From Selaginella tamariscina (Eukaryota > Streptophyta > Lycopodiopsida > Selaginellales > Selaginellaceae): a stretch of DNA of 64,000 bases. Of the stretch, positions 23,067 through 33,617 are shown piece after piece (positions within the stretch are counted from its first letter, which is position 1; each line of letters starts with the position of its first letter). The position numbers were made by a program, and so were the translations under genes. The DNA lies in NCBI GenBank assembly GCA_003024785.1, contig PUQB01000020.1, positions 1,137,314-1,201,313 of the forward strand. The letters run 5' to 3'. The notes under the pieces are model-generated. The model searched no databases. It saw only the letters and a list, made by a program, of their open reading frames with translations, and was not told the origin of the DNA.

Positions 23067-23543
23067 TCAACAGCTGCGCTCGCTCCTCTGCAATCTCCCC
23101 TGTCGTCGTAAGATAACTCCAGCTCCACCAAACCCCAATTTTGGGCTAAACGCGCCGTCGAATTCCAAAACAAAAATTTCGGGATCCTTAAGCAATGCTG
23201 CCAACTTTTGACGTTCAAACTCCTCAGACACCTCTCCATCCTCGTCCCAAACATTCCCGACCAGAACACGCGCCATCTGAGCCCTTCCTTTACTCTCACA
23301 CTGAAAAACGTACTCAAACTCTGCCAACTCGGCCACCCACGCTGCACAACGACCCGACCACCGTGGTTTGCTCACCAAGGACTTCAACGCCGCATTGTCA
23401 CTCAGAACTATAAACTGCCGATCCACTAAGAAATGACGATAGTACTGGCAACCATAAACCAAGGCCAGCACATCCCGTTCGAGTTCTAAATAATGTTCCT
23501 CTCCATCCTTCAGTTGCCTTCCTGCGTACTGAACTGGAAGCAA
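23067..23543 (-). CDS. First RNase H (tether-like) and start of second RNase H
   Basis: The N-terminal part is the ordinary gypsy RNase H ('YLELERDVLALVYGCQYYRH', 'FIVLSDNAAL'), continuing from the RT frame after a 1-nt shift near 23545. Its first acidic motif, at the end of the previous frame, reads 'VLNTSSSQHSVAAVLL' where the family has an Asp-containing 'TDAS'. That Asp is gone. After a linker, a second domain starts 'FVLEFDGAFSPKLGFGGAGV' (first Asp). A following frame supplies 'NNEAEYQALILG' (Glu) and then 'FGDS' and 'VDALS', completing D-E-D-D. Confidence 0.88.
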   Translation of the reverse strand: MLPVQYAGRQLKDGEEHYLELERDVLALVYGCQYYRHFLVDRQFIVLSDNAALKSLVSKPRWSGRCAAWVAELAEFEYVFQCESKGRAQMARVLVGNVWDEDGEVSEEFERQKLAALLKDPEIFVLEFDGAFSPKLGFGGAGVILRRQGRLQRSERSC

Positions 23544-26380
23544 GCAACCCCCAGCCCTTTCTGAAGAAGCACTGCAGCCACCGAATGCTGAGAGCTACTT
23601 GTGTTCAGCACGAATTCCTTTGACCAATCCGGGGTGATCAAGATCGGACCCGTTCCCAATGCTTTTTTCAAACGTTCAAACGCCATCTCACACTCATGTG
23701 TCCACTCCAATTCTGCTCGAGCTCGAAGCAACCTATTAAGTGGCCAAGCTATCTCTGCGTATCCCGGAATGAAGCGTCGGTAATAACTTGCCAACCCTAG
23801 AAAAGCTCGAACTTCTGTTTTCGTCGTTGGAACTGGCAAGGCCTTCAGTTTCTCCACCTTGTCCTGCTCTGGCTCAATTCCATCTTTTGAAACCACGTGA
23901 CCAAGCAAAGTTCCCTTAGTGAGGCCGAACTTACACTTGGCTGCATTGAGGCTAGCGCCAGCCTCATCCAACCGTGCTAGGCAGCCCCGGAGATCCTCTG
24001 CATGTTGAAGTCGTCTCCCGTACACACAGAAATCATCCAGAAAGACCCTGACACTCTTACCCAAATATGGCTCGAAGATTATGTTCATCGCTCGTTGAAA
24101 GGTGGCAGGCGCATTCGTTAACCCGAAAGGCATAACACGGTAAGCGAAAGTTCCCCATGGAGTGGTGAACGTTGTCTTCAGCTGATCCTCCTCCCTGATT
24201 CGAACTTGGAAGTATCCAGAGAATCCATCACAGAAGCTGTACATCTCGTGACCTGCAACTTCCAGTAAAATCTCATCAATGAAAGGTAAGCATTGCTTAT
24301 CCTTCTTCGTTCCCTTGTTCAGTTTGTCGAAATCCACGCAAAGCCTCCACAAACCGTTCTTCTTCTTGACCACCACAACTGGAGAGACCCACTCTGTGTT
24401 GTTCACCGGAAAGATGAAAGCAGCTGTCAACAGCTTCTCAAGCTCGCAGAACACTGCCTCACGCTTCTCAGGCGACAAACGATAAGGCCTCTGCACCTCC
24501 GGCTTCACTCCCTCCTTTAAATCAATCCGGTGCTCAACAATGGACATTTGCCGCAAATTTTGGTACGATGTGGCAAACAACTTCGGAAACAACTTCAGCA
24601 CCCCCAAAAGCACCAACTTCTCACGCTCAGACAACTCAGAGCCTAGTGTCTCCCTTAGCTCAGCCTCCGGAACTCGCTCCTCCTCCCCACCTTCCACACG
24701 GCACAAACGAATTCCACATAATTCCCCTTTCTCTGTAGATTCCTCTTCAAAGATAGGCCCAAGCGAAATGCCTCCAAATTCTTCCTCCCCTAACTCAACT
24801 TCATCCAAAACGTCCTCCTCTTCCAAATCCTCCTCGCCCTCCACAACCACGTCCTCCTCAATACCTAATTGATCTTCAAAATTTCCCAAAACCGGAATCA
24901 CCACCCTTTTGAAACGATCACCAAAAGACATTTTTCCAGTACTCCAGTCGTTCTTTGCCTGAACTTGTCGCAACCAAGGACGTCCCAGAATTAGAGGATA
25001 ACCATCACGCTCCAAAGCTAAAACGTAGACCGTCACGACTGAGCGAACACCATGAACATTGATCCCCAAACCCCGCATCATACCAACTGGTTTAACTGGA
25101 CGATCATCAGCTAGCCGAATCATTCTATGGCACTTCTCCAAGGTCAAAGACAACTGCCGTGCAATCTCATGGCTCATCACATTGATAGCAGCCCCACTAT
25201 CCACCAAACAACCCGTCAGACGAAAACCACGTATCATGACATCAACCATAGGAGCTTGCTCGTCCACATCCGATGCCACATCAATTGCACGAACTGGTGG
25301 TTTCCTCGACAAAAGTCGTGTGCTAACCCCTGCCTGAACCTCTGCCCGAAGCTTGGGACACAGTGCTAATAGTTGAGGAATGGAAATATCTGCTTTGACC
25401 TTCTGTAGATCCGCAACAATGGAATATGGTTCAACACCTTGACCAATCGCCATATCCTTCAAACCAATCTGCCTCTTAGGAGCTCTTTGTACCTCACTAC
25501 GCAAACGAGTGGAGCGTGGCCTTTCCTTCTCATGCGGTGCGTCTTCCATTACTTCCTCGACTGGACGAAAACGTTTCCGAGCAGCCAAAACTTCAGGAAC
25601 TAAATCCAGTGAATTCACTGCAGCTGCTCCACCTCCAATGACTCCTCCATTACTCGAAGACCCACTAGGTCGAGGCTGTGGCCCTTTTGACTGTGGGCAA
25701 TACGTGCTATAGTGCCCCTTTTGCCCACACGTATAGCACGTAATACCCGATAGATCTGTACGTGGAGCTCGTGGTGGTTGTGATTGTCCTGAGACTTGAA
25801 CCAACTGCAAACTCAACTTAGTCATTGCTTCCACCAATTGATCCATCTTCTCCAAAGCCGGAGAGGGCACCGGTGATGAGACTATAGCAACTGGCTGAGG
25901 TTGCCCAGGAACTGGATGGGAAATCCGCACCTGAGCTTTACTCACTTCTCCGACATCCTTCAAAAACTCCTCCTCAGATAGCGCAACTCGCTCAGCCGCA
26001 ACTAACGTGGTCGGCTTTGTCTTTTTCACAAGTGGCCGTAGCTCGCCCGCCAAACCACCAACGAACCTTAGCGTTGCAAACTTTTCATTGAAGGACACAC
26101 TTGCTTGAGTCCCCGCAGTCACACCTGGGGCCTGTGGGTTCACCTTGTCCAACCGTGAAAGAAGTACATGAGCTCGCCGTGCAAAAGTCTTAACCGATTC
26201 ACCATCCTTTTGCTGAAGCTTCTCCAATTCCTCAATAACTTGCTCATACGACTCAACAACTCCAAAATCACGAAGAAAGGAACTCACGAAGGACGCCCAA
26301 TCCGACTTGTCAGGTGCCCCCAACTGATCAAACCACTCCCGAGTTGCAGCATCAAAGTACACATGAACATGAGAAATCAA
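23510..26380 (-). CDS. Gag-protease-reverse transcriptase polyprotein
   Basis: 956-residue open frame. Gag residues ~1-170 include 'WFDQLGAPDKSDWASFVSSF'. The zinc knuckle is 'CYTCGQKGHYSTYC'. The protease has 'GCLVDSGAAINVMS' and 'PLILGRPWLR'. An acidic Glu-rich linker follows, then RT with 'VNNTEWVSPVVVVKKKNG', '[18 protein letters not shown]', the catalytic 'VFLDDFCVYG' and 'FLGLASYYRRFIPGYAE'. The likely true Gag start is upstream at 26471 ('MSYPVFSVGSDARVFLEEYE'), separated by a shift near 26390. The polyprotein is cut by its own protease. Intact RT and LTR identity suggest recent activity. Confidence 0.92.
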   Translation of the reverse strand: MISHVHVYFDAATREWFDQLGAPDKSDWASFVSSFLRDFGVVESYEQVIEELEKLQQKDGESVKTFARRAHVLLSRLDKVNPQAPGVTAGTQASVSFNEKFATLRFVGGLAGELRPLVKKTKPTTLVAAERVALSEEEFLKDVGEVSKAQVRISHPVPGQPQPVAIVSSPVPSPALEKMDQLVEAMTKLSLQLVQVSGQSQPPRAPRTDLSGITCYTCGQKGHYSTYCPQSKGPQPRPSGSSSNGGVIGGGAAAVNSLDLVPEVLAARKRFRPVEEVMEDAPHEKERPRSTRLRSEVQRAPKRQIGLKDMAIGQGVEPYSIVADLQKVKADISIPQLLALCPKLRAEVQAGVSTRLLSRKPPVRAIDVASDVDEQAPMVDVMIRGFRLTGCLVDSGAAINVMSHEIARQLSLTLEKCHRMIRLADDRPVKPVGMMRGLGINVHGVRSVVTVYVLALERDGYPLILGRPWLRQVQAKNDWSTGKMSFGDRFKRVVIPVLGNFEDQLGIEEDVVVEGEEDLEEEDVLDEVELGEEEFGGISLGPIFEEESTEKGELCGIRLCRVEGGEEERVPEAELRETLGSELSEREKLVLLGVLKLFPKLFATSYQNLRQMSIVEHRIDLKEGVKPEVQRPYRLSPEKREAVFCELEKLLTAAFIFPVNNTEWVSPVVVVKKKNGLWRLCVDFDKLNKGTKKDKQCLPFIDEILLEVAGHEMYSFCDGFSGYFQVRIREEDQLKTTFTTPWGTFAYRVMPFGLTNAPATFQRAMNIIFEPYLGKSVRVFLDDFCVYGRRLQHAEDLRGCLARLDEAGASLNAAKCKFGLTKGTLLGHVVSKDGIEPEQDKVEKLKALPVPTTKTEVRAFLGLASYYRRFIPGYAEIAWPLNRLLRARAELEWTHECEMAFERLKKALGTGPILITPDWSKEFVLNTSSSQHSVAAVLLQKGLGVACFQFSTQEGN

Positions 26381-26744
26381 GGAAGCCCCATACCATGAGC
26401 GTGCGCAAAACGTTCATACTCTTCCAAAAAGACACGAGCATCACTACCAACAGAAAACACAGGATACGACATATGGCTGGTGGAGCTTCCACGCTCACCG
26501 CACCAAAATTGTTAGCGTGCAAACTCAAAAGGTTATCAAACTCGCTTAGAAACCAGCCAAAAATTACAGAGAAACAGCTAGCCTTTATACTACTTGTGAT
26601 CTCCATATCTGGCTCTCCTCCTGCGGCCTTACAAGGCTGTCGTGATCTTCAGATCCATATAAGCAACTGTAGCCTTAAAAGGTTGACCTAAACTCCCTCC
26701 ATTTTCTCTTGATCTGGTGTTCCATCTTGCAAAACTTCACGACA

Positions 26745-29700
26745 GTATACAATTATTATTGGTATACCGTGGTTTGAGATGCACAATCCAACCATCAATT
26801 GGTGCAAGTGATGTTTCAGTTTGCCGAGGGAGGTCGAGTTTCCAACTCTTCAAACCCAATTTAAAACCTTTGTGAATTTGCATAATCTTATTAAATAAAT
26901 TCATTTAAGAAGATAAGCGGATCCTTCATTAATTTTGTTATAGCTATCACCCAACTCAAGTAAATCTCTAGTCTAGTTACCAACTAAGTTAATGAATTTG
27001 TTAGTGTCTTCAATAAGGTCAAAGCCAAACTTTTGGAATATCGATTGTATGATTGTCCCATTGATTTGGTAGAAGGTGTTCAACCCCTTGGGGACTAATT
27101 TATGAACTCTCAAAAGTAAAGCTTGAGGTGTTGTGGGCATACATTAAGAAAAACCTTTCGATTGGGTTTATCCAACACTCAAAGTCTCTAACTAGTGCAC
27201 CCAATATTCTTTGTTAAAGAAAAAGATGTCTCATTGCATCTAGTAGTGGATTATCGTAGCGTCAATAAGGTAATGGTGAGAAATCGATATCCCCTACCAC
27301 TAATATTGAGCTTGTTGAACATGTTGTTGAGGCCAAGTACTTCACCAAGATTGACTTCTGAAGTATATATAACTTAGTTAGGATTTGCCTATGGAATGAG
27401 TGGAAGATTGCATTTGCACATAGTACAAACATTTTGAGTATACAGTGATGTTATTTAATCTCACTAATGTACTAGCTGTTTTTTAACACATGGCCAATGA
27501 CATCTTTTATGAGTTCTTGGACATGTTTGTGATATTGTGCCTTAATGACATCCTTATATATTAAAGACATTGGAGGAGTACGAGGAACATGTTTGGCATG
27601 TGTTATAAAAATTGTGTGACTTAAGTTTGAGAAGTGCAATTTTAAGCAAGATCATGTTAAGTTCTTGGGGTACATCGTCTAGCCAAAGGAAGTTTCAATA
27701 AATCCTACTAAGGTGAGAATTATGTTGGATTGGCATGTCCCATGGTCCATACAAGATGTTTAGTGTTTTCTCAGCTTTGTTAATTTCTACCACAAGTTTA
27801 TCAAGAACTATTCCAAAATCATGTTACCACTCATCAAACTCACATAGAAGAACAAGCCATTTGTGTGGACATTAGAGGTAAAATTTGCTTTCAAAGTCTT
27901 AAAGTAGGCCTTCACCTCTGCTCCAATATTAACTCATCCGAATCTTGGTAGACCTTTTGTCATCGAGGCTAATGCATTGGACTTTGCATTGGGTAGCATT
28001 ATGTCCAAGGTCAATGAAAATGGTCAACTTTGCCAGTTTCTTGCATCAAAAATCAATTACGAGGTACATGATAAGGAGCTTTTGGTTATGTGAATTTGTT
28101 TAAAGAATATAAGCATTTCCTAAAATGTTCAACATACCAACTCATAGTCTACACAAGAATCTCATGTACTTCTAACTAGCGCAAGTTTTGAGTCGTTGGC
28201 AATTTCTTAGGCCTAGTTCTTAGCATTTGTCGTTACATATTGACCATGTTTGTAATATGGTAAAGCAAATGCTTTATTTTGATGATTCTACTTGGCTCCT
28301 CGTCCCAGTGACCTGGCATTTGATCTAGGATTAGATCGATTGAATTGATGGTTACTAAGGTGTTGCAAGCTCTAATGGATTTTAACATTCTTGACATAGT
28401 TTGTGCGGCATTACCAACTAGTCCAATTGCTTAAGATGTTATGAACCATATTGCTCATGATAGAGCCTTGAGTTCTGGTTCCCAATACAACCTTGGTAAG
28501 TACAACCGGTTCAAGTTTTAAGACAAGTTGCTACTTTACAATACATTTCAGATGGCCAATGTCATCTTAGAGCGTTGCAGGATTGTCATGATATAAATAA
28601 TTTAGCACCCACAAGACATTTGAGTTGGTTACTAGGGATTACTGGTGGCCCCAACTTCAAAGTTATGTCGCAGACTTCATTTACACTTGTGATGTTTGTT
28701 ATCGGTCCAAGGCCCTTATCATCATCCATATGGATTTCTTCAACCATTACCGATTCCAACTAATCCTTCCTTGGAAGTCAATTTTTATGAACTTTATCAT
28801 TGACCTTCCTCAATTAAAAGGGTTTGATGTGGCTTTAATTGTGGTGGACAAATTCTCCAAGATGGCTCATTTTCTCCCATGTACAAAGTCCATCACAAAT
28901 GAGGAGACAATAACTGGTAATTAAGGAGATAACATAACTGGTAATTGAGGAAATTTTCTAACTGCACAATTTACTTGTTGATATTGTCATCAATCATGGT
29001 CTTCAATTTGTTGCCAAGTTTTGGAAGAAATTACTCAAGCTTTTACACATTGAGTGCAAGTTGTCCTCAGGGTATCACCCGCAAATTGATGGTCAATCTA
29101 AATGTACCATTCAAACCTTAGAGTAATATCTTCGATGCTTCAGCAACTACCAATAGAACAATTGAGTTGACCTCTTGCCCCTTGCAAAGTTTGCATACAA
29201 CAACTCAATGCATGCTTTTATAGGTTAGTCAACATTCTTTGCAATCCATAGTCAACATCCTTGTTGATCGTTACATGCTCGTGTTGAGGTTTTGGTCAAC
29301 CCATCAGCAAAAATGGAATTACTTTCTTAGCTTAGACCATTGCTTTTACTATTTATGAATAGTAAACCTTAATTTTTAATAAATATATATATAAACTAAT
29401 AATTTATATAATGAATAAATTAAAAAGGTATTTATAAAATTAAATTTATATATTTAATTTAATTTAAAATCATTAAAAATTATTATATAAATTGATTTAA
29501 AGTTTATTGATTTAAACCACTATGGTTTATTTGGTAATTTAAATAATGATATAAATCAAAATTGTCAATCCATGTTAGTGAAAGACCGCCTCAACTACTT
29601 TCGAGTTATTCACAAGTTGACTCATCACCTCCACCAGGCCCAAGCCTCTCACAAGGTAGCTATCGACCGATGCTATTAAATTGCACATGTTTTCCAAGTT

Positions 29701-30162
29701 GATGATCGAGTTTGGCTTCTTCAATAAAATTTATATACCACTTGGCCATCTCAAAAGCTTGGGTATCAATGCTTAGGACCATTTTCAATCATTAATAAAG
29801 TCAACGAAGTTACATTCTGTTTTTAGCTTCCTTCTATCATGAAGATCCACCTAGTTTTTCATATTTCCCTTCTTGGGCCATATACCCCTAGTACCATTTT
29901 TGGACATATTGTGCCACTGCCACCACCTGTTAAACTCGATGGTGAACTCGTTCGTGCTATTTTGGACTTCAAGCTCCTTTGTGGTAAACTTTGTTACCTT
30001 ATTAATTGAGTTGGTTACTCTTTTAATGACCATACTTGGGAACCTGTAAAGAACTTGGGTAATGCTCAGCAAGCCATTGCTACATTCTATACTTAATACA
30101 CGGACAAGCCTAGATCCCATTCTGATCTAACTCATGGAACTTATTGCCAAAGAGGAGGATGG
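26745..30162 (+). mobile_element. Old chromodomain Ty3/gypsy element, 3' fragment (RT to chromodomain)
   Basis: Heavily decayed, with many stops, but the order is clear. Protease end 'GIPWFEMHNPTINW' (26757). RT '[20 protein letters not shown]' with 'RNRYPLPLI' (27200-27310). Connection/RNase H 'FVIEANALDFALGSIM' (27955). Integrase 'YWWPQLQSYVADFIYTCDVC' (28640) and 'VALIVVDKFSKMAHFLPC' (28830). Near 29925-30095 a C-terminal chromodomain reads 'VRAILDFKLL' and 'VGYSFNDHTWEPVKNL', marking a chromovirus. A purine tract AAAGAGGAGGATGG ends at 30162. Confidence 0.88.
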
Positions 30163-31119
30163 TGTCATGAACCACCAAAAAATACCAAGTTGATACTAAT
30201 GCTAAAATATTCCTTTAAAATATTTTAAGTTGATGCTAATGCTAATAATGTCATCATTGAAATATTCCCATAGAATATTCTAGGATAAGGAATGAATTGT
30301 TTAGATTTAAATCAAGAACCCAATGTTTAAATTCAAATACAGAACTAGAATTATTATTCAAATTTATATTGTTGGTCCAGAGACACCAAGTCCTAATGAG
30401 ATTAGGTTTAGGGTTTTAACATTCTAATTCAACACCATTTATTAACCAATCTCTTTTAATATTAAGTAATTAATATTTTTTCACTTTTTCTTTATTTTCT
30501 TTGATATAGCAATTCCACTCATACGACATAAACACCCCATTTGATGACCATCTTAAATCCTAAATTCACATGCTATATAAGCTTTTAATGGTTATCTTAA
30601 AACTCCTTTTATAATTTATTATCTGACAATTATATTTTTAGTTATATTTTCGGATTTTATATAAACACCTCATTTAACAACCATCCTAAATCCTAAATCC
30701 ATATGGCCCCATGCGACGACCATCCTAAATTTAAACCTATGTGACTTTTATTCGATGACCACTTAAATCTTAAACCCATGTAATCATATGTGATGGTTAC
30801 TTTAGATTCCCTTTATAATTCAGTTATATTTTCAAAAGTTTCTATACCTTAGGCATCATATAAACAATTTAAATCCCACGTGGCCCCATCTAACAAACTC
30901 TTTTTTTATAATTCATCATTGACATTTATATTTTAGAAATTCTTTACTACCAAGATTTTTCTATAAATTCCTCAATGCTGAGGACTATAAAAGGAAAATC
31001 CTTGGTGTCAAGGTTTTCTCAAAATATAATCTACATCGGTGTTATTTATACTATTTGTCCATTGTGTGTATTTCATAGAATATCATCGGGTTGTTTATAT
31101 GTTTATCCATTGCATATAT
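30163..31119 (+). repeat. Probable 3' LTR of the old chromovirus
   Basis: Begins TGTCATGAACC right after the purine tract. Internally it carries 4-5 degraded copies of a 'GATGACCATCYTAAATCCTAAA' type unit between 30540 and 30800. Its right limit is hidden by the next element at 31120. No 5' LTR is available for comparison, so the call rests on position. Confidence 0.55.
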
Positions 31120-31353
31120 TGTTATGACCCATATAACAATCAAAGAATATCCCCAGAAAGGTAAAAGTTAGAATATTCCTAAGGAGCTATACCTAGATTT
31201 AAGAGAGAATTAAGGGCACACTATTATTGGAACCCTTTCTTGGAGAGCAGTGTGGAGACTAGAGACAGCTCGGGGGAGGTCGGGTGGTCTTGTGAGGGTC
31301 TCTAGATTGTACGTAGTGGTGCTTAACAATTTGGTATCGGAGGCGAGGTTCAA

Positions 31354-33026
31354 GATGAGTGACCGGTGGGAAGGAGAGGACAACACTAATGAGGAGTGGA
31401 CGAACCAGAAAATCGTGCTCGAATTATACGCTATGGCGAAGGATTCCAAGCAATTTCAAGAGTATGTGACTGGTGGTGATTTGTGAGTGGTTGGATACTA
31501 TTGAAGATCAACTTGCTCAAGGAACCGTGAGTGGTAAGAGCAGGGTGCTAGATCGTCTTTGCGTTCCACCTTTTACCAGTAAAGAATCCGCAGATGAGGC
31601 TATGAGTTAACGAACTTGCTCACTGCACAGGGAGTGACTACTGAGCAGGCTATGATAGCGGTATCAGTAGCCTTGAAGGATAAAGCTGCGAGGTGGTGGA
31701 CACACATTCAAATCAACGCCAGTTAGCTCACCAAGAGATGATTGCACTTGGGAGGAGTTCTCTAAACTATTTAAGAAGAGTATGCTCCTCGGTTCGATGT
31801 GTCTCATGCAAGGCATGAATTACGACATTTAGAGCAAGGGAAGATGACCTTGGAGATTATATTGAGAAATTGAGTCAATTACTTTGCTGTACCTTGACGT
31901 GTCTGTCAACCAGCAGAAGGATTATTTTGTAGATGGGCTGCGAAGTGCTAACTTGCGTAGACATCTTAACTCGGTGATTCAGTCCAAGACTTTGAGGAGC
32001 TGTTCGAATATGCTCGCTTGCTAAATGAGGAGGATAAGGTGTTTAAGGAGAATGAGACATGGCAAGAAGCGTGGTAGGAGCACCTCTCCAAGTCCTCGTG
32101 AGCACCAGGAGTATAGAGGGAATAGCCATCGTGCTAGGCCGAAGTCCAAGCTGGTAGCTTCTAGTTCTTATCGCACCGACAATCGGCCTAAGAAGATTGT
32201 CAAGGTGTTTGATAGTGAACGTTGCCACCTGTGTGGAGAGGTGGGACACTGGAAGGCCAATTGTCCAAGGAGGAACAAGCCCAAGGGCAAGGGTTCAATG
32301 GTGACAAGGACAAGGAGACACCTAAGAAGCTTCAGGAGATGGAGCGTGGAGAGGAACACAAGGGAGATAGTTCTAAGCCACGAGGTAAATTTTGTCTGTT
32401 CTTGCTCGACAGGTAAACTGCATGGCACGGGAGGAGCCACACACACGTGCTATTGTGGTGGAGGGACGACTTGGTGAACGTCCAGTGCGAATCCTCTTGG
32501 ATAGCGGAAGTAGCGATAACTTTGTATCAGCAAAGTTAGTGCAGGAGTGCAGCTTGCCCATGAAGACTGTGCCTCAATACGAGATTGAGGGCTCAGCTAC
32601 TGTCACACAGAGCTGGAATGCTTGTGTGGAGGAGTTACAGCTGACGGTTGGCAAAACTCAGCTGGTGGAGACTTTCTTCTTGCGGAGCTAGCGCGTGTGG
32701 ACCTCATCCTTGGGATGAGCTGGCTGGAGCGTGTGGATCCTGAGATCAAGTGGAGCATCAAGCGAGTGAAGCTTGAGTACAGTGGAGTGAAAGACACTTG
32801 GTTTGGAACAAGGCTTGAGTCTCCAAACAAGTATCTTTCTACTATGTCTTTGAAGAAATATCTCCGTAATAAAGAAGATCAAGTCTTTCTGATGTATATA
32901 CGTGAGTTAGATTCTTCTAATGTCACATTGGGCGAGCTGCTGTGCAAGTTGTCCTTGAGGAATTTGCTGATGTCTTCCCTCCGAGCTACCTCATGGCTTA
33001 CCACCTGCAAGAGGTGTGGAGCATGA
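31354..33026 (+). pseudogene. gypsy Gag and protease, broken frame
   Basis: Gag starts near 'MSDRWEGEDNTNEEWTNQ' (31354) and breaks soon after. The basic nucleocapsid stretch near 32050-32290 ends in the zinc knuckle 'CHLCGEVGHWKANC'. The protease follows with 'RILLDSGSSDNFVSAKLVQ' (32490) and, in another frame, 'VDLILGMSWLERVDPEIKW' (32700). Several stops and shifts are present. Confidence 0.8.
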
Positions 33027-33617
33027 GATTGTGTTGGAACAGGGTACGAAAGCCATTTACCGTAAGCCGTTCCGACTGAGCCATGCTGAGGAGCAAGAGG
33101 TTAAGAGACAAGTGATGGAGCTATTGGAATATGGCTTCATACAACCGAGCAAGTCTCCATTTGGTGCACCAGTATTGCTTGTCAGGAAGAAGGATGGCAC
33201 CATGAGGATGTGCATAGACTACAGAGCTCTCAACAAGCAAACAGTGAAGGACAGGATGCCCATGCCACGTGTGGATACTATCATGGATCATCTCGGTGGA
33301 GCCAGAGTGTTCACCAAGATAGACTTGCGTAGCGGGTATCATCAGATTGCTGTGAAGGAGGCAGATATCTACAAAACTGCTTTCAACACTAGCTTCGGGC
33401 ATTTTGAGTTCACTGTTATGCCATTTGGCTTAACAAATGCCCCAGCCACATTCACTCGGTTGATGACTGAGGTGTTTGGTGACTACTTGCATGATTTGTG
33501 GAGATCTTCCTCGACGATATTCTTATTTACAGTAAGAATATGAAGGAGCATGTGGAGCATTTGCGGAGAGTTCTTCAATTGCTGAGGGAAAACAAGCTCT
33601 ATGCAAAGAAGAGCAAA
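33016..33617 (+). pseudogene. gypsy reverse transcriptase, 5' part (interrupted)
   Basis: RT blocks '[17 protein letters not shown]', '[13 protein letters not shown]' and '[17 protein letters not shown]'. After a shift near 33500 comes the catalytic '[18 protein letters not shown]'. The frame is cut at the Lys codon before 33618 by a nested LTR element and resumes at 40874 with 'CAFAQCEVEYLGHIVTPSG', in register once the target duplication is removed. Confidence 0.9.

Larger units (their letters stand above)
21166..26744 (-). mobile_element. Ty3/gypsy element with two RNase H domains (Tat-like), inserted in the older element
   Basis: LTRs at 21166-21398 and 26510-26744 (233 and 235 bp) are nearly identical; in element orientation they run TGTCGTGAAG...GCTAACA. 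The domain order Gag, protease, RT, RNase H, second RNase H, integrase is that of the Tat lineage. The 5-bp flanks (GAGTA left, GTATA right) do not match well. Even so, the older element's protease/RT sequence resumes exactly across the insertion. The segment just inside the 5' LTR contains TTTTGGTGCGG, whose tRNA partner I could not assign. Confidence 0.92.

Noticed and set aside
30163-31328. Treating 30163-31328 as one long LTR
   Set aside because: 31120-31328 is repeated at 42915-43093 and belongs to the next element.
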